DNA of 64,000 nt. Origin: Daucus carota subsp. sativus (taxonomy: Eukaryota > Streptophyta > Magnoliopsida > Apiales > Apiaceae). Both the position numbers and the translations under genes were made by a program. Every line of letters begins with the position of its first letter. Within the stretch, counting starts at the first letter, position 1. The notes beneath the pieces were generated by a model, which worked only from the letters and a program-made list of their open reading frames with translations, was not told where the DNA came from and searched no databases. The stretch is from contig NC_030383.2 in assembly GCF_001625215.2 (NCBI RefSeq), positions 2,554,779-2,618,778 of the forward strand. The letters run 5' to 3'. Shown in pieces: positions 1 through 10,476 of the stretch.

Positions 1-209
1 GCTTGACCCAGCCCTTTCTTCACCATGCTCATCATCACCTCATTATTTTTCCCACCATCATCGTAACAGAAAAAAATTCCCACGTCCAAAGGTGGCAGCA
101 GCAGGTCCAGATTCGACATCGCGAGCCGGTGCTCGGTCACCGGAAGTACTGCTGCCACCACCTCCGTCGTCTTCACCACCACCGCAACTCCGCCTTCGAG
201 AGAACCCAT
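1..209 (-). CDS. BAHD acyltransferase, exon 1, cut by left window edge
   Basis: The reverse strand opens with ATG at 209 and reads [20 protein letters not shown], then [14 protein letters not shown] and DVGIFFCY. It stays open to base 1, about 69 codons. This matches exon 1 of the intact copies at 5721 and 12865, including the SNLDLLLPP block typical of the BAHD N-terminus. The rest of exon 1, the intron and exon 2 (with the HxxxD and DFGWG motifs) lie outside, so intactness cannot be judged. BAHD enzymes move an acyl group from acyl-CoA to an alcohol or amine in the cytosol. By recall the N-terminus is close to coniferyl alcohol acyltransferase/HCT-like proteins; the substrate is not deducible. 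Confidence 0.85.
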   Translation of the reverse strand, partial: MGSLEGGVAVVVKTTEVVAAVLPVTEHRLAMSNLDLLLPPLDVGIFFCYDDGGKNNEVMMSMVKKGLGQ

Positions 210-468
210 GTATTTAATTTGGACAAATTTAATTTAATTAAGAAGCCCTGAAGAAGGTCATTTATAGTCCAAGTATGTGGAGATATTTGACTACGTACAC
301 ATGCAGGGGATGAACGATGAGATAATATTAAAGTCCGTAGAAATTATATTAATTAATCTCCCACCAACCACATACTTCCACCACCAACTACAACTCGTTA
401 CAATTTTCTTCGTTTTTGGGCTCCGTTCACCAACATTTTGAAATGTCATAACAAAATTAAATCAGGTG
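210..468. other. intergenic, upstream of the edge BAHD copy
   Basis: AT-rich 5' flank of the BAHD copy that starts at 209. No TATA box stands out and no coding region is seen. Confidence 0.4.
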
Positions 469-848
469 GAGACTGTTTGCCTCGGCTTAAAACCGGATTT
501 TAAGTTATTTCTGACTTTAAGCTGAAAAATGTCTGTTTATATAACAAATTAAAAGTCAGCTTAAGGTCAGAAATAAGTTAGAAGCTGACTAAAAGGCAGA
601 AGTTAGTTTGAGGTACTTTTCACAGTGACTATTTTTTTTAACTTCTTTTTGATAAAAATTACATCTAAGTCATAAATTACTCATAAATCATTTTTATTTC
701 TATTATTATATTTTTAATAACTCATAAGTTATTAATAAGTCAAAATTACTCAGACAGACATTTTAAACCCTGAGTTTATCAAATAAGTCACGTTAAGTCA
801 TAAGTCACGTTAAGTCATACTAAGTCATAGGCTCAGCCAAACGGACTC
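469..848. mobile_element. MITE, GAGCCTGTTTGG-type termini
   Basis: The ends are imperfect inverted repeats: GAGACTGTTTGCCTCGGC on the left and the complement of GAGTCCGTTTGGCTGAGCC on the right. The interior is AT-rich and full of AAGTCATAAGTCA-like direct repeats. There is no coding capacity. The same kind of termini and interior recurs at 24853, 36034 and 50851. No convincing target duplication was found for this copy. Confidence 0.6.
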
Positions 849-1742
849 TAAATATCAAGTATTTTAAATGTAAAAATTCGAAGAAATCATTTCATTCAAA
901 TTGATTTTCGGAAGTAGTTTAGTATAAGTTGACCCCGATTTCGCCTCTACTTTTAAGTTCTAAAAATGTGTTTATATAATTAAATAAGTATTTTATGAGT
1001 GAAAAACTATATAAACTTTTTAATTTATGAGGCTAAACAAACGGGCCTCTGTCGATCGAGACGGGGGCTGCCGCTGCCATATGCACCACCTTTTTTTTGA
1101 ATCATCAAGGGTCACCAACCTTTTTATAAGTACAGCGTTATCTCGTAAAATAATTATACAGAACAGTTTTTCGTGTTACTCCACAGTTTACACACCGCTG
1201 CCCATTTATGACCCGTTCACGGGTTAAATAGATGTTTCAAATTTATTATTTATTAAAAATATAATATTTGTCTACATAATTATTTTAAAAAATTCTTATT
1301 TAAATTATTTTATCTAGATATAATTATTTCTATGCATTAATATTTGATCTTCTTTTAAATTTTAATATGATAAAAAATTAATAAAATTATTCGTAAATTA
1401 AATTACATTTGTTTTAAAAATTAAACTAATCAGATAATTTTGTTGTGAGATAATCGTGGGTGTTGGCCCTCGTTATCACTATATTCATCAATAACGCCCT
1501 AAATATCAACATCCGAAAAAAAGACCCCAAATATCATTTATTAACATTACATCGTGTAGCGTTTTAAATCCAAAACAAAAACGCAACATCGTCTGGCGTT
1601 CTGTTAGGGTAACAGAACGCTAGTCTATGTAGCGTATTGTTAGGTTAACCCTAACATAACGCTACATCGTATAGCGTTTTTCTCGGTTAAAACCAACAAA
1701 ACGTTACGTTTTTTCTCAAATTAATAAAAAGTTGAACAACAA
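849..1742. other. intergenic AT-rich DNA with twin hairpins
   Basis: Mostly AT-rich, with no supported gene. The notable content is a cluster of short inverted repeats at 1549-1680, listed separately. The 66-codon open frame at 1027-1227 resembles nothing I recognise and is not called. Confidence 0.5.
1549..1681. repeat. two adjacent hairpins with a thrice-repeated motif
   Basis: GCGTTCTGTT (1596-1605) and AACAGAACGC (1611-1620) form a perfect 10-bp stem with a 5-base loop. GTAGCGTATTGTTAGG (1629-1644) pairs with CCTAACATAACGCTAC (1650-1665) at 14 of 16 positions. The motif ACATCGTNTRGCGTT occurs three times, at about 1549, 1586 and 1665. The function is unknown; it could be the core of a decayed foldback element. 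Confidence 0.7.
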
Positions 1743-2017
1743 ATGCACATCCATAGCTGTGTCGAGTGTAGTTCATATTTGGGGAGAGTGATCCAGGAGT
1801 GTCGTATCCTTCCTGCAAATTTATCTTGCAATAACGTAAAGTTTAGATTTGTCAAACGACCTGCGAACAAAGTCGCACATTTTCTAGCACGACACAATTG
1901 TTCCATAATTGATCGTATTTGGAGAGTGGAAGATGTCCACAGTCCACTTGATTTTCATTATGTGTTGTCGAACGATTTGAGCCGTTAATAAATCTTGACA
2001 TTTACTGGAAAAAAAAA
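1743..2017 (+). mobile_element. LINE 3' remnant: RNase H-like tail plus poly-A
   Basis: An open frame of 81 codons contains GRVIQECRILPANL, then FRFVKRPANKVAHFLARH. This is the signature of the C-terminal part of the plant RVT_3/RNase H-like domain found at the end of L1-type LINE ORF2. After the stop (about 1988) come 20-odd bases and an A-run at about 2008-2017, as expected for a LINE 3' end. Everything upstream (endonuclease, reverse transcriptase, most of RNase H) is missing, so this is a 5'-truncated copy. A MITE lies immediately after the poly-A. Confidence 0.65.
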
Positions 2018-2021
2018 CTAT

Positions 2022-2248
2022 GGGGCCGTTTGGGCGAGCTTAAAAGAAGTGACTTCTAGCTTAAACTAGAGAAGTGGAGCAGAAGTGAGAAATAAATAAG
2101 TGAATAAAGTGTTTGGAAAAGAAGCAGAAGCTGTGAGAGAGAAGTTAGGATTCTCAGCTTCTTAAAAGTGCTTCTGCTTCTTTACACAAACGGGTCAAGA
2201 AAAGCAGAAGTCAGAAGCAGCTTCTGCTTCTGGTAAACAAACAGGGCC
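2022..2248. mobile_element. MITE with GGGGCCGTTTGG termini
   Basis: The 227-bp element starts GGGGCCGTTTGGG and ends with the imperfect complement AACAAACAGGGCC. The interior is rich in AGCAGAAG/CTTCTGCTT inverted repeats. A second copy with the same left end and matching interior is at 16162. It has no coding capacity and sits just after the LINE poly-A tract. Confidence 0.65.
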
Positions 2249-2789
2249 ATATATAGTACAAAAGAAACCAGCAAACTAACTTAGCTATATTACAGAGTTT
2301 CTACATGTCTGCATGAACCCCATACAAGGAGGCAGTAGCCACTAGCCAGTAAGGCAGTAACATCAAAATAGGCGAGACAGCCAAATGAAATGAACAACAC
2401 ATGTTGCTAATTGCCAAGATAAGTACTGCTGTTTTGGTTAGGGTTGTAACTTAGAAGCCAAACAGTTATAGATGTCGGCTTGTCAAACAGCCATTAAAAT
2501 AAACCGGCATCGTCTCTCTTCGTACCGTCTGTGAAATTAAGTGTGGAACAAATTCAGAACAATTCTTATACGGATTGCGGGTGTCAAAGACACGTGGCAT
2601 GACATTTATATTTGAAAATTTTGAGATTCTTATACGGTACTAGATGTTGGTATCCATAAATTAAGGTGTTAAAAATGATATGTGTAAAAAGAAAATTAAA
2701 AAATTAAAAATAATATATTAGATTATGCGGCAAAGTTAACACTTTTGAAGTGTCTACTGAAGTTGCTCTTATAAATCACATCTAGTTTT
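2249..2789. other. intergenic, nothing recognised
   Basis: Non-coding, AT-rich, no gene or clear element boundary seen. Confidence 0.4.
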
Positions 2790-3110
2790 AATGGATTTTA
2801 CAAGACCAGTTCAACTTCAACTTGTAGCTGAACAATTGATTGATTTTATAGTCAATTGTAGGTTTTATTTAGTTGGAAAATTGCTGAATTATTGCAGTGA
2901 GTCTCGGACTAATGAGTCCTTGTCCTCGATAGTTGAAAATTCTGATGGTTGATACTTGTCCTCAAGAAGTATTAATGGTTTTATGTGACTAGTTCAACCT
3001 ATAGCTGAATAATTGATCCATTTTATGGTCCTGTACAAGAACAGTTGGTTTTGTTTGCTCAGAAAATCGTTGAATTATTGTGGTGAGACTTCGACTAATG
3101 AGTCCTCGAC
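2790..3110. repeat. degenerate two-unit tandem repeat
   Basis: Two diverged units start at about 2790 and 2975. Both carry AGTTCAAC..TAGCTGAA.AATTGAT, then TTGAATTATTG..GTGAG..TCGACTAATGAGTCC. A third partial copy of the TTGAATTATTG...GACTAATGAGT block lies at about 3164-3196, inside the BAHD scrap. The origin is unknown. Confidence 0.55.
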
Positions 3111-3114
3111 ATCA

Positions 3115-3306
3115 TAGTTTAAATGCTTTCAAACGGCGGTGAAAGCAAGTAATTTGAATCGTTGAATTATTGTAGTGAGACTTCGACTAATGAGTACTAT
3201 GGTGCCTCTTTTTCCGCAAAATCTAAGTGCTTTCCCAAAGGATGCATCCAATCTCCATCATCTGTAGCACTGGGCATTGGTATGATATAACCAGTAGTTC
3301 CTCCCC
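3115..3306 (-). pseudogene. BAHD acyltransferase 3' scrap
   Basis: On the reverse strand this resembles only the last 60 or so codons of BAHD exon 2. Stretches matching ATCTAAGTGCTTT, GATGCAT and ATCTGTAGCACTGGGCATTGG parallel the 3' end of the intact gene at 4045-4230. The similarity is broken at about 3158-3200 by a copy of the neighbouring TTGAATTATTG..GACTAATGAGT repeat. The rest of the gene is absent, so it is a dead relic of the tandem array. Confidence 0.7.
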
Positions 3307-4044
3307 TCAATAGAGTCAAATCGTTCCCTTGGTTGTTGATCTCTATTCTCTGCTTGTGCACTCGAATGACTGATATGAGTGTTAAATATTTATCATATTC
3401 AACAAAATACTTCCCTGGAACAATAAAATGTAACTCAGTTTCATGAATCTCTGAACTAGGAGCTCAAAAAATTTTAAAAACAAACGAAGCCGTCCAACAT
3501 TGTTCCCTTGGTTGTTGATCTCTGCTTGTTTTCTTTAAGACGTCTCGTGGTTCTGCCTCGAGTGCATATAAGTTTTTCTTACATGTCGTCCCGGCGTCCC
3601 CTGATAAAACAGTCCTGCTAAATTGGTTTCTTGTGATTTTTATTTATATATGGTCAGTGAAACGCCTGAGGGCATGCCTTCGAGTAACCTGACAGTTATA
3701 AAAAGTGTTGAGAACCAGTCCATCTAAAATCTTAAGGTTTTAGATGCAATATTGTTAACAATGCTTTCTCTCCGCCTTTGTGTATATGGTGCAGATGAGC
3801 AGATCAGATGTGTGTCAAGACAGAGAAGTCGCGACAATGGACAGAATGACATGAACATAATTTTTAAACTAGCATTCATTTTTCAGATGATTCGTTTCTA
3901 AATAGGCCATCACCTATTTCTAATTTGTAGCTTTTTTCAAGTAAATAGAAAGTAGTATATCTTATTCATGACATACTTCTGGGATTGTGATACAAAAGAA
4001 GATCAGATCAGATCGGATCACCAATGTTTCATTTTCCTGTAAGA
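3307..4044. other. intergenic; part resembles the intron of the next gene
   Basis: At 3307-3400 the sequence AAATCGTTCCCTTG...CGACTGATATGA matches the intron of the neighbouring BAHD gene (about 5175-5240). AACATTGTTCCCTTGGTTGTTGATCTCTG recurs near 3500, so fragments of one repeat are scattered here. The rest is 3' flank with no gene. Confidence 0.45.
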
Positions 4045-5721
4045 TCAAAGTTTAGATGCTTTCAAAGGGCCAGTAAAAGCAAATGGTTCAAAGATATGAG
4101 GTGCCTCTTTCTCCACAAAATCTAAGTGCTTTTCGGAAAGATGCATGTAAACAATCCAATCACCATCCTCTGTAGCACTAGGCAGCGGCATAACATAGCC
4201 AGTAGTTCCTTCCCAAGGGAAAAATACAGACATAACTGAGGGGTGCCCCCAGCCAAAGTCCATTTTGTGGACCGGAAAATGCTGGCCGGAGGAGACGACC
4301 ACAGCCACCTCCTCCGTGTCACTTGGTAGGAATGAAAAAATCTTGTACATTGGTTGACGGGGACGGTGACACTCAATCCAATCAACAAGTCCCCTGAAAT
4401 GCTCATTGTTTGCGGCGCACTCCACGCATGCATGCACCTTATCAGCAATTTCAGAAAGAGGCATTGATTTGAGTTCAACAACACTAGCATCACTATAGGG
4501 AGCTGACAGTACGTTTCCGAAGTAATTCTCCATGGATTTGTTCAAATAATCTCGTCCATCTACTACAATTCCCAATTTGCATCTTTTTTTGTCTTCTGTC
4601 GCCGCTTTTGCTAGTAACTTCCATAACAAGGCACTGAAGGCCTCGAATTTGGTTCTATTAGGTCCTGCTAGAGACTGGAGATGCTGGAGTTGGCAAGCAT
4701 TGATCTTGTATATACGGCTTTGGAGATGGAACACTGGTGGTGCTTGTGGGGAATCAACTGATGCATCTTCGACTAACATGTACATGTTGTTCAAGGCAGG
4801 ATCAGGGTGGATTGGATTTCGAGGTTCAAGGAGTGAACGGCAATAGTCTGGAGAGGATACTGACGCGATTTTATAATCCTTTGAGTGGTTGGATCTAGTC
4901 ATATCTGCCCATGCAACTAGAAATTTGGTGATTGAGTGAGCATCAGCAACGCGATGATCAAAGCTGCAGCCTATCACTAAGCCGCCACATTTCATCTCTG
5001 TCACCTGATCATTCATTGTCAGAGAACTGATAAGTAAATAGTAAATATAATCAAAGAAGGGAATCCTAGTCAGAGAAATTCAGTTTTGGACTTTGGAGAG
5101 TTGTTAATTAACATGGTGTCAGAGCGAGGGAGCTAAGGGATCTCTATTCAAGTCCTATCCCCTGCCCTCAATTGAATTAAATCGTTCCCTTGATTTTTTA
5201 TCTCTGTTTCTAGACGACTGATATGATAGTTAATATATCCAATTATAGACTTATTCTAACGTCCTAGGATTTTGGAAGAATTGGTTACTTGATAACACAT
5301 ATGTACGCACCTGTACTGACAGAACTCCGCGTTTTTTAACAGGAAAAAAGTTAGCATAGACAGAAACATCCAGTTTGTGGAGATTAAGACGTCGGAGTTC
5401 CCTATCTGCAATTGCCTGGACAAAATCCACACCGCGATTGTTGCAAAGTATCTCAGGCTCGCCTTCATTATTAAGAACTACTTCTCCAGCAAGCGAATAG
5501 AATGAGACCAGTACCTGACTCAACCCTTTCTTCATCATGCGTATCATCATCTCAGTTTTCAAACTTCCCGCATCATAGAAGAACAAAACTCCAACGTCGA
5601 AAGGTGGGAACAGCAGGTCCAAATTCGACATAGGCAGCCGGTGCACTCTAAGCGGCGCAAAAGGCGCCACCACCTCCATGCTCTTCACTACCACAACAAC
5701 TCCTCTCTCGCATGAATCCAT
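4045..5721 (-). CDS. BAHD acyltransferase, intact copy A
   Basis: Two exons: 5721-5311 and 5004-4045, with a 306-bp intron. The donor is CAG|GTGCGT and the acceptor GATCAG|GTGACAG, joining ...GVLSVQ to VTEMKCGG in frame. The protein is 456 residues, normal for the family. The catalytic HxxxD is HRVAD (about 154-158) and the structural DFGWG is at about 386-390. The start MDSCERG matches the paralogues, and a TATA-like tract lies at about 5757-5768. BAHD enzymes transfer acyl groups from CoA thioesters in the cytosol. The N-terminal SNLDLL.PP.DVG..F block resembles coniferyl alcohol acyltransferase/HCT-like proteins, which is recall only. One of two intact members of the array. Confidence 0.92.
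5112..5250. repeat. tRNA-like degenerate repeat in BAHD intron
   Basis: Within the intron of copy A, AACATGGTGTCAGAGCGAG is followed by ATTCAAGTCCTATCCCC. This resembles plant repeats that carry tRNA-like boxes. A related block in the opposite orientation is at about 13300-13360. It may be a SINE scrap; the ends are not defined. Confidence 0.3.
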
Positions 5722-6071
5722 GGTGACAATTACTTAGCTAACTATTTGATAAAAGACTCTATATATAGCTATTTGGTATCACAATCACTGGACTTGCTCT
5801 AAAGAGGCCATAATTTGATCTTTTCAGGCACAAGAAATTGGAAAATTTGATCAGTTTTTCTTCGTAATTGGGCTAACTTATGAAGAATTCGCCATTATTT
5901 GAAACACAAAATCATGTGTACAGAAAAACTGCAACATAAACGTGATCTACAAAATACATCTTATAGGCATTTAATTATTGACACATGAGCTATCCAACGA
6001 TTTTTTTCTGCTGATAGTATACCCTGATATACGAATGTCAGGAACCCAACCCTATGATTTAATCCACTTAA
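5722..6071. promoter_or_regulatory. 5' flank of BAHD copy A
   Basis: The reverse strand carries a TATA-type tract (CTATATATAGAGT, about 5755-5768) some 40 bases upstream of the ATG at 5721. This is the likely core promoter. The rest to the MITE is AT-rich with no gene. Confidence 0.5.
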
Positions 6072-6438
6072 GAGCAACTCCAATGGGGGTGTCAAAAAGA
6101 GTGCCAAAGTGCCATGTGACATGACGTGGCATGGCACTCTTATTGGCTCTTCATTGGAGTGGAAGGGGTGCCAAGTAAAGTTGCCAACTTTTGGCACCCT
6201 CCTAAAGTGGAAAGAAGTGTGTATATCACCCTAAAGCATATAATTCCCTATCTTTTTATACTTATATTTGTTTTATATTATACAATTTATGTGGCAACTT
6301 TGGTTGCCAACCATTGGAGCAAATTTTTATATAAGAGTTGCCAAAAGTACAAATAAAGAGAGAGAAGATAAAATAATAGTAGTTTTGATGATGTGTCATT
6401 TTAAGCAACCTTAGTTAGCACCTCCATTGGAGATGCTC
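6072..6438. mobile_element. PIF/Harbinger-type MITE
   Basis: The 367-bp element has ends GAGCAACTCCAATGGGGGTG and the complement of GAGCATCTCCAATGGAGGTG. It is flanked on both sides by TAA (6069-6071, 6439-6441), the TWA target duplication of PIF/Harbinger. Internal GTGCCAA/TTGGCAC blocks add inverted repeats. It has no coding capacity. The termini match those of the coding element at 25545-29703, whose transposase type could have moved it. Confidence 0.88.
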
Positions 6439-6599
6439 TAACGAGACAGAACAAACCCCCTGCTCCCCGGTCCATGTGCAGGTCAAGATGTGAATCGAGA
6501 CAGAGAAGTTGCGACACTCAAAACATAATTTAACATAAATTTTTAATCTGAATGATCTATTCCTCAATCAGCATCACCCTGTTTATTTTCATATAGTAT

Positions 6600-8483
6600 T
6601 TATAGCTTAGACGCTTCTCTAAATTTTTTCAGAGGGCTGAAATTAAACGGTTTGAAGATATGAGGCGCCTCTTTCTCCAGAAAATCCAAGTGTTTTTCGA
6701 AAAGATGCATGGACACGATCCAATCCCCATTATTCCCAGCGCTGCGCATTGGCATCACTAATCCAGTGGTGCTGCTCCAGGGAGAAAGGAAGGACACAAA
6801 CGAAGGGCAACCCCACCCGAAGTTCAACTTAGAGATGGGGAAACGCTGGCCCGAAGATATCACCACAGCCACGTCCTCTGTTTCACTTGGATGGAATGAA
6901 AAAATCTCGTACATTGCTCTACAAGGACGGTGACTCTCAACCGAATCAACAAGTCCCCTGAAATCATTCGATGCGCTCTCCACGCATTTACGCACTTTAT
7001 CTGCAGTTTCGGAAAGCGGCATTGATTTGAGTTCACCAGCGCTCGCATCACTAAACGGAATTGACAAAACATTTCCGAAATAATTGTCCATGGATTTATG
7101 GTCTAAAAAATTTCGTCCATTGACTACAATTCCGAAATAACAAGGCACTAAAGGACTCGAATTTGGTTCGACCAGGTCCTGCCAGAGACTGGAGAAGCTC
7201 AATTTGGCAAGCACTGATCTTGTAAATGCGGCTTTGGAGATGGACTAATGGTGGTGCCTGTGGGGAATCAGATGATGCGGCTTCGAATAACACGTACTTG
7301 TTGTGCATGGCTAAATCAGGACGGATGGGCTTTCGAGGGAGGAGGAATGAAGAAAGATATTCCGGGGAGGGTAGTGATGATGCCATTTTATTGTCACCGC
7401 AGTGGTTGGATCTAGTCATGTTTGCCCATGCAGCTATAAAATTGCTGACTGAGTGACCGTCAGCTACTCTGTGATCAAAGGTGCAGCCGATCACCAATCC
7501 GCCGCACCTCATCTCTGTCACCTGGATTATTCAGATTAGACATTCCAGGATATTGGCTAAATAAAATATATCCGTTGAAAATTACATATCTGCTCAAGTG
7601 AAAAGGCAACAGGGCGAATACGGAAAAATCTCTAGAAAATTTCACTAGCAATTTCTCCAAAAACAATTTCCAAAATTTCTAGAGATTTTTTGTAAAGATT
7701 ATCCTGGTAAATTTTCCCTGAAAATTTTCCGTAAAATCAATTTTTTAAATAAAAATCTAATACATTAAAAAATTAATTTTAAAATTTACAACATTTTTAG
7801 CACAAATAAACTGATTCTTTCTGGTAAACAAGAAACTCCCGGAATAAGATGAGCAGTACCCAATAAAGTTTTAACAAGGCACATACCTGAAGTGTATAGT
7901 TCTAAATTCCACTAAAATCAGGTGCTTGGAAATATTTTTTAGCTAAATCCTTATATTTTAACCCTTTAGCTTTATACAAATCTTATTTTCTAACAGTATT
8001 ATCATACCAAATGATCAATTTTTCTGAAACCTTATAAATTTATTCTTACAGAGATCATTAATTATACCGTAACCACATACCTGTACTGAAAGGACACCAC
8101 GTGTTTTCACAGGAAAAAACTTCGGATAGACAGCAACATCTAGTTTGTAGAGATCAAGATGCTGGAGATTCACATCAGCAATGGCCTGCACAAAATCCAC
8201 CCCACGATTGTTGCACAGTATTTCAGGTCCGCCCTGATCATGGAAAACCACTTCTCCAGCAAGCGAATAAAAAGAACAACAGTACCTGACTCAACCCTTT
8301 CTTCACCAAGCTTATCATCATGCTTTGATGCTTATCATACAAGAATAAAATCCCATTGTCACAAAGTGGCACCAGCAGGTCCAAATTCAACATGGGCAGC
8401 CGCTGCACCGTAAGTGGCGAGAAAGGTGCCACCACCTCCGTCGTCTTCACCACCACCTCGACTCCTCTTTGGCATGAATCCAT
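6600..8483 (-). pseudogene. BAHD acyltransferase, decayed copy B
   Basis: Exon 1 (8483-8081, start MDSCQRG) and exon 2 (7521-6600) keep the family splice sites, with a 559-bp AT-rich intron. HRVAD is present, and the DFGWG position reads NFGWG. The copy is broken twice. In exon 1, one extra base after LSQVL shifts the frame into [12 protein letters not shown]. In exon 2, about 50 bp coding WKLLAKAATEDEKRCKL is replaced by 3 bp (near 7130), a net loss of 47 bp and a second frameshift. No full enzyme can be made. Outside the lesions codons and motifs are well kept, so inactivation looks fairly recent. Confidence 0.9.
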
Positions 8484-9465
8484 CGTCACAATTTTTAGCT
8501 AATTGTTTGATGAAATAATCCTAGTTGTTGTTGTTTATATACAAGCTCTACTGAAGCCAGTAGCCAGTCTTCACAAATCACACGTGTATAGTGAGTAATT
8601 AGTGAGTGAGGTCTATTATATAAAAAATATTAATATAAGTGTGAATTTTTAGATGCAATAATACATATTATCTTTTAATTTTGAACTAATTAGAATTATC
8701 TTTGATTCAGATATTTTATTTTAATAAATTATGTATCACTAATATTATTGGTCTTTTTGGCTAACTTTTTTCATGAACTAAGTGTTTATTTTGTAAAAAA
8801 AGTACTCACTTATATTTTATCTTTGAATAAATCAGTATTCGGAGTGTTTAATTTTTTTCATTTTTTAAAATTTATTTATTTAAACAAAGTGCATTTTTTC
8901 AAAAACAAATATTATTCTCAGTCCCTCTCATTTTCTTATAATTTATTTATATTACTTGACACATATTCTAAATTACATATAAAATTTATTTTTAAAATTT
9001 TTCATTTTTATATAAAATTTATTTAAAAAAGTTAAAATAATTTCTGATTACATGCAGCCTGTCCGCCAAGGTATAATGTAATTATCCAAACTTCGCTTCC
9101 TGTCCGTTCGTTACATTTTTCATCTTAATTGGGCTAAGGTTTATATCACTATCATTTAAGGTTGAAGGTCAAGTCTAGTTCAATTAGTACAGATAAACTG
9201 CAAAATACAGGTGATCCACAATTATGTTTATGGTACTAGAATTATTCAATTATTATCCGCAAATTATCTGCAAATACAGATATTCGATTATTGGGACATG
9301 ATGATCACAAGTTCATTTTTATTCATAAATCACAAGTTCATAACTGAGTAACGAAAGCTTTATTATTCAAAATAAGTGGAAGACTAGGAGTAAAAGCTCA
9401 GTCAGTATTTAACTGATCCTTTTCTCAATCAGCCATCACCCAGTTTTATTTTCAGAAGTAATTAT
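8484..9465. other. intergenic between BAHD copies B and C
   Basis: A TATA-like TATATAAAC on the reverse strand (about 8533-8542) could be the old promoter of copy B. From 8600 to 9060 the sequence is extremely AT-rich and apparently repeat-derived. The 92-codon frame at 8748-9026 is low complexity (Phe/Tyr/Lys) and is not called. Confidence 0.45.
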
Positions 9466-10476
9466 TTATAGCTTAGATTCTCCTCTAAATTTTTCCAGAG
9501 GGCTTAAACGAAACGGTTTGAAGAAATGAGGCGCCTCTTTCTCCAGAAAATCCAAGTGTTTTTCGAAAAGATGCATGAACACAACCCAATCCCCGTTATT
9601 CGTAGGGCTGGGCATTGGCATGACGAATCCCGTGTTGCCTCTCCAAGGAGAAAGAAAGGACACAAACGAGGGGTGACCCCAACCAAAGTTCAATTTAGAG
9701 ACCGGAAAAAGCTGGCCCGATGAGATGACCACAGCCACGTGCTCTGTGTCACTTGGATGGAATGAAAAAATCGCGGACATTGCTCTACAAGGACGGTGAG
9801 TTTCAATCCAATCGACGAGTCCCCTGAAATGCTCCTCATTTGCTGCGCTCTCCACGCATGCACGCACTTTATCTGCGGTTTCAGAAAGAGGCATTGATTT
9901 AAGTTCACCAACACTAGCATTAATATACGGAACTGACAACACATTTCCAAAGTAATTGTTCGTGGATTTGCCAATAAAATTTCGTCCATTGACTACAATT
10001 CCCAGTTTGCATCTTTTTTCGTCTTCTGTGGCGGCTTTTGCTAGTAACTTCCATAACAAGGCACTCAAGGACTCGAATTTGGTTCGACCAGGTCCTGCTA
10101 GAGATTGGAGATGCTGGATTTGGCGAGCACTGATCTTGTAAATGCGGCTTTGGAGATGGACTAATGGTGGTGCACTGGTGCTTGTGGGGAATCAGATGAT
10201 GCAGCTTCGAATAAAACATAGTTGTTGTCAATGGTAGCATCAGGGTGGCTGATATTTCGAGGATGGAGGAGTGAACGGAGATAGTCAGGGGAGGATACTG
10301 ATGCGATTTTATCATCACCGCAGTGTTTGGATCTGGTCATATAAGCCCATGCAACTAGGTGGCACCAAAAGGTCCAAATTCAACATGGGTAGCCGGTGCA
10401 CTGTAAGTGGCACGAAAGGTGCCACCACCTCTGTCCTCTTCACTACCACCTCAACTCCTCTTTCGGATGAACCCAT
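9466..10476 (-). pseudogene. BAHD acyltransferase, decayed copy C (internal deletion)
   Basis: Starts at 10476 with MGSSERGVEVVVKRTEVVAP and runs to LLVPP. It then jumps at about 10362 into exon 2 at the codons that read AAWAxMTRSNH in the paralogues. The deletion removes about 95 codons of exon 1, the intron and the first 30 or so codons of exon 2, including HxxxD. The junction is out of frame. Near 10170-10190 an 8-bp insertion, GGTGCACT-like, shifts the frame again. Downstream, ALLWKLLAKAATEDEKRCKLG through NFGWGHPS to the stop is open and well preserved. Clearly non-functional as an acyltransferase. Confidence 0.92.

Noticed and set aside
8748-9026. 92-codon frame rich in Phe, Tyr, Lys and Asn
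   Set aside because: Low-complexity translation of very AT-rich DNA; no family resemblance.
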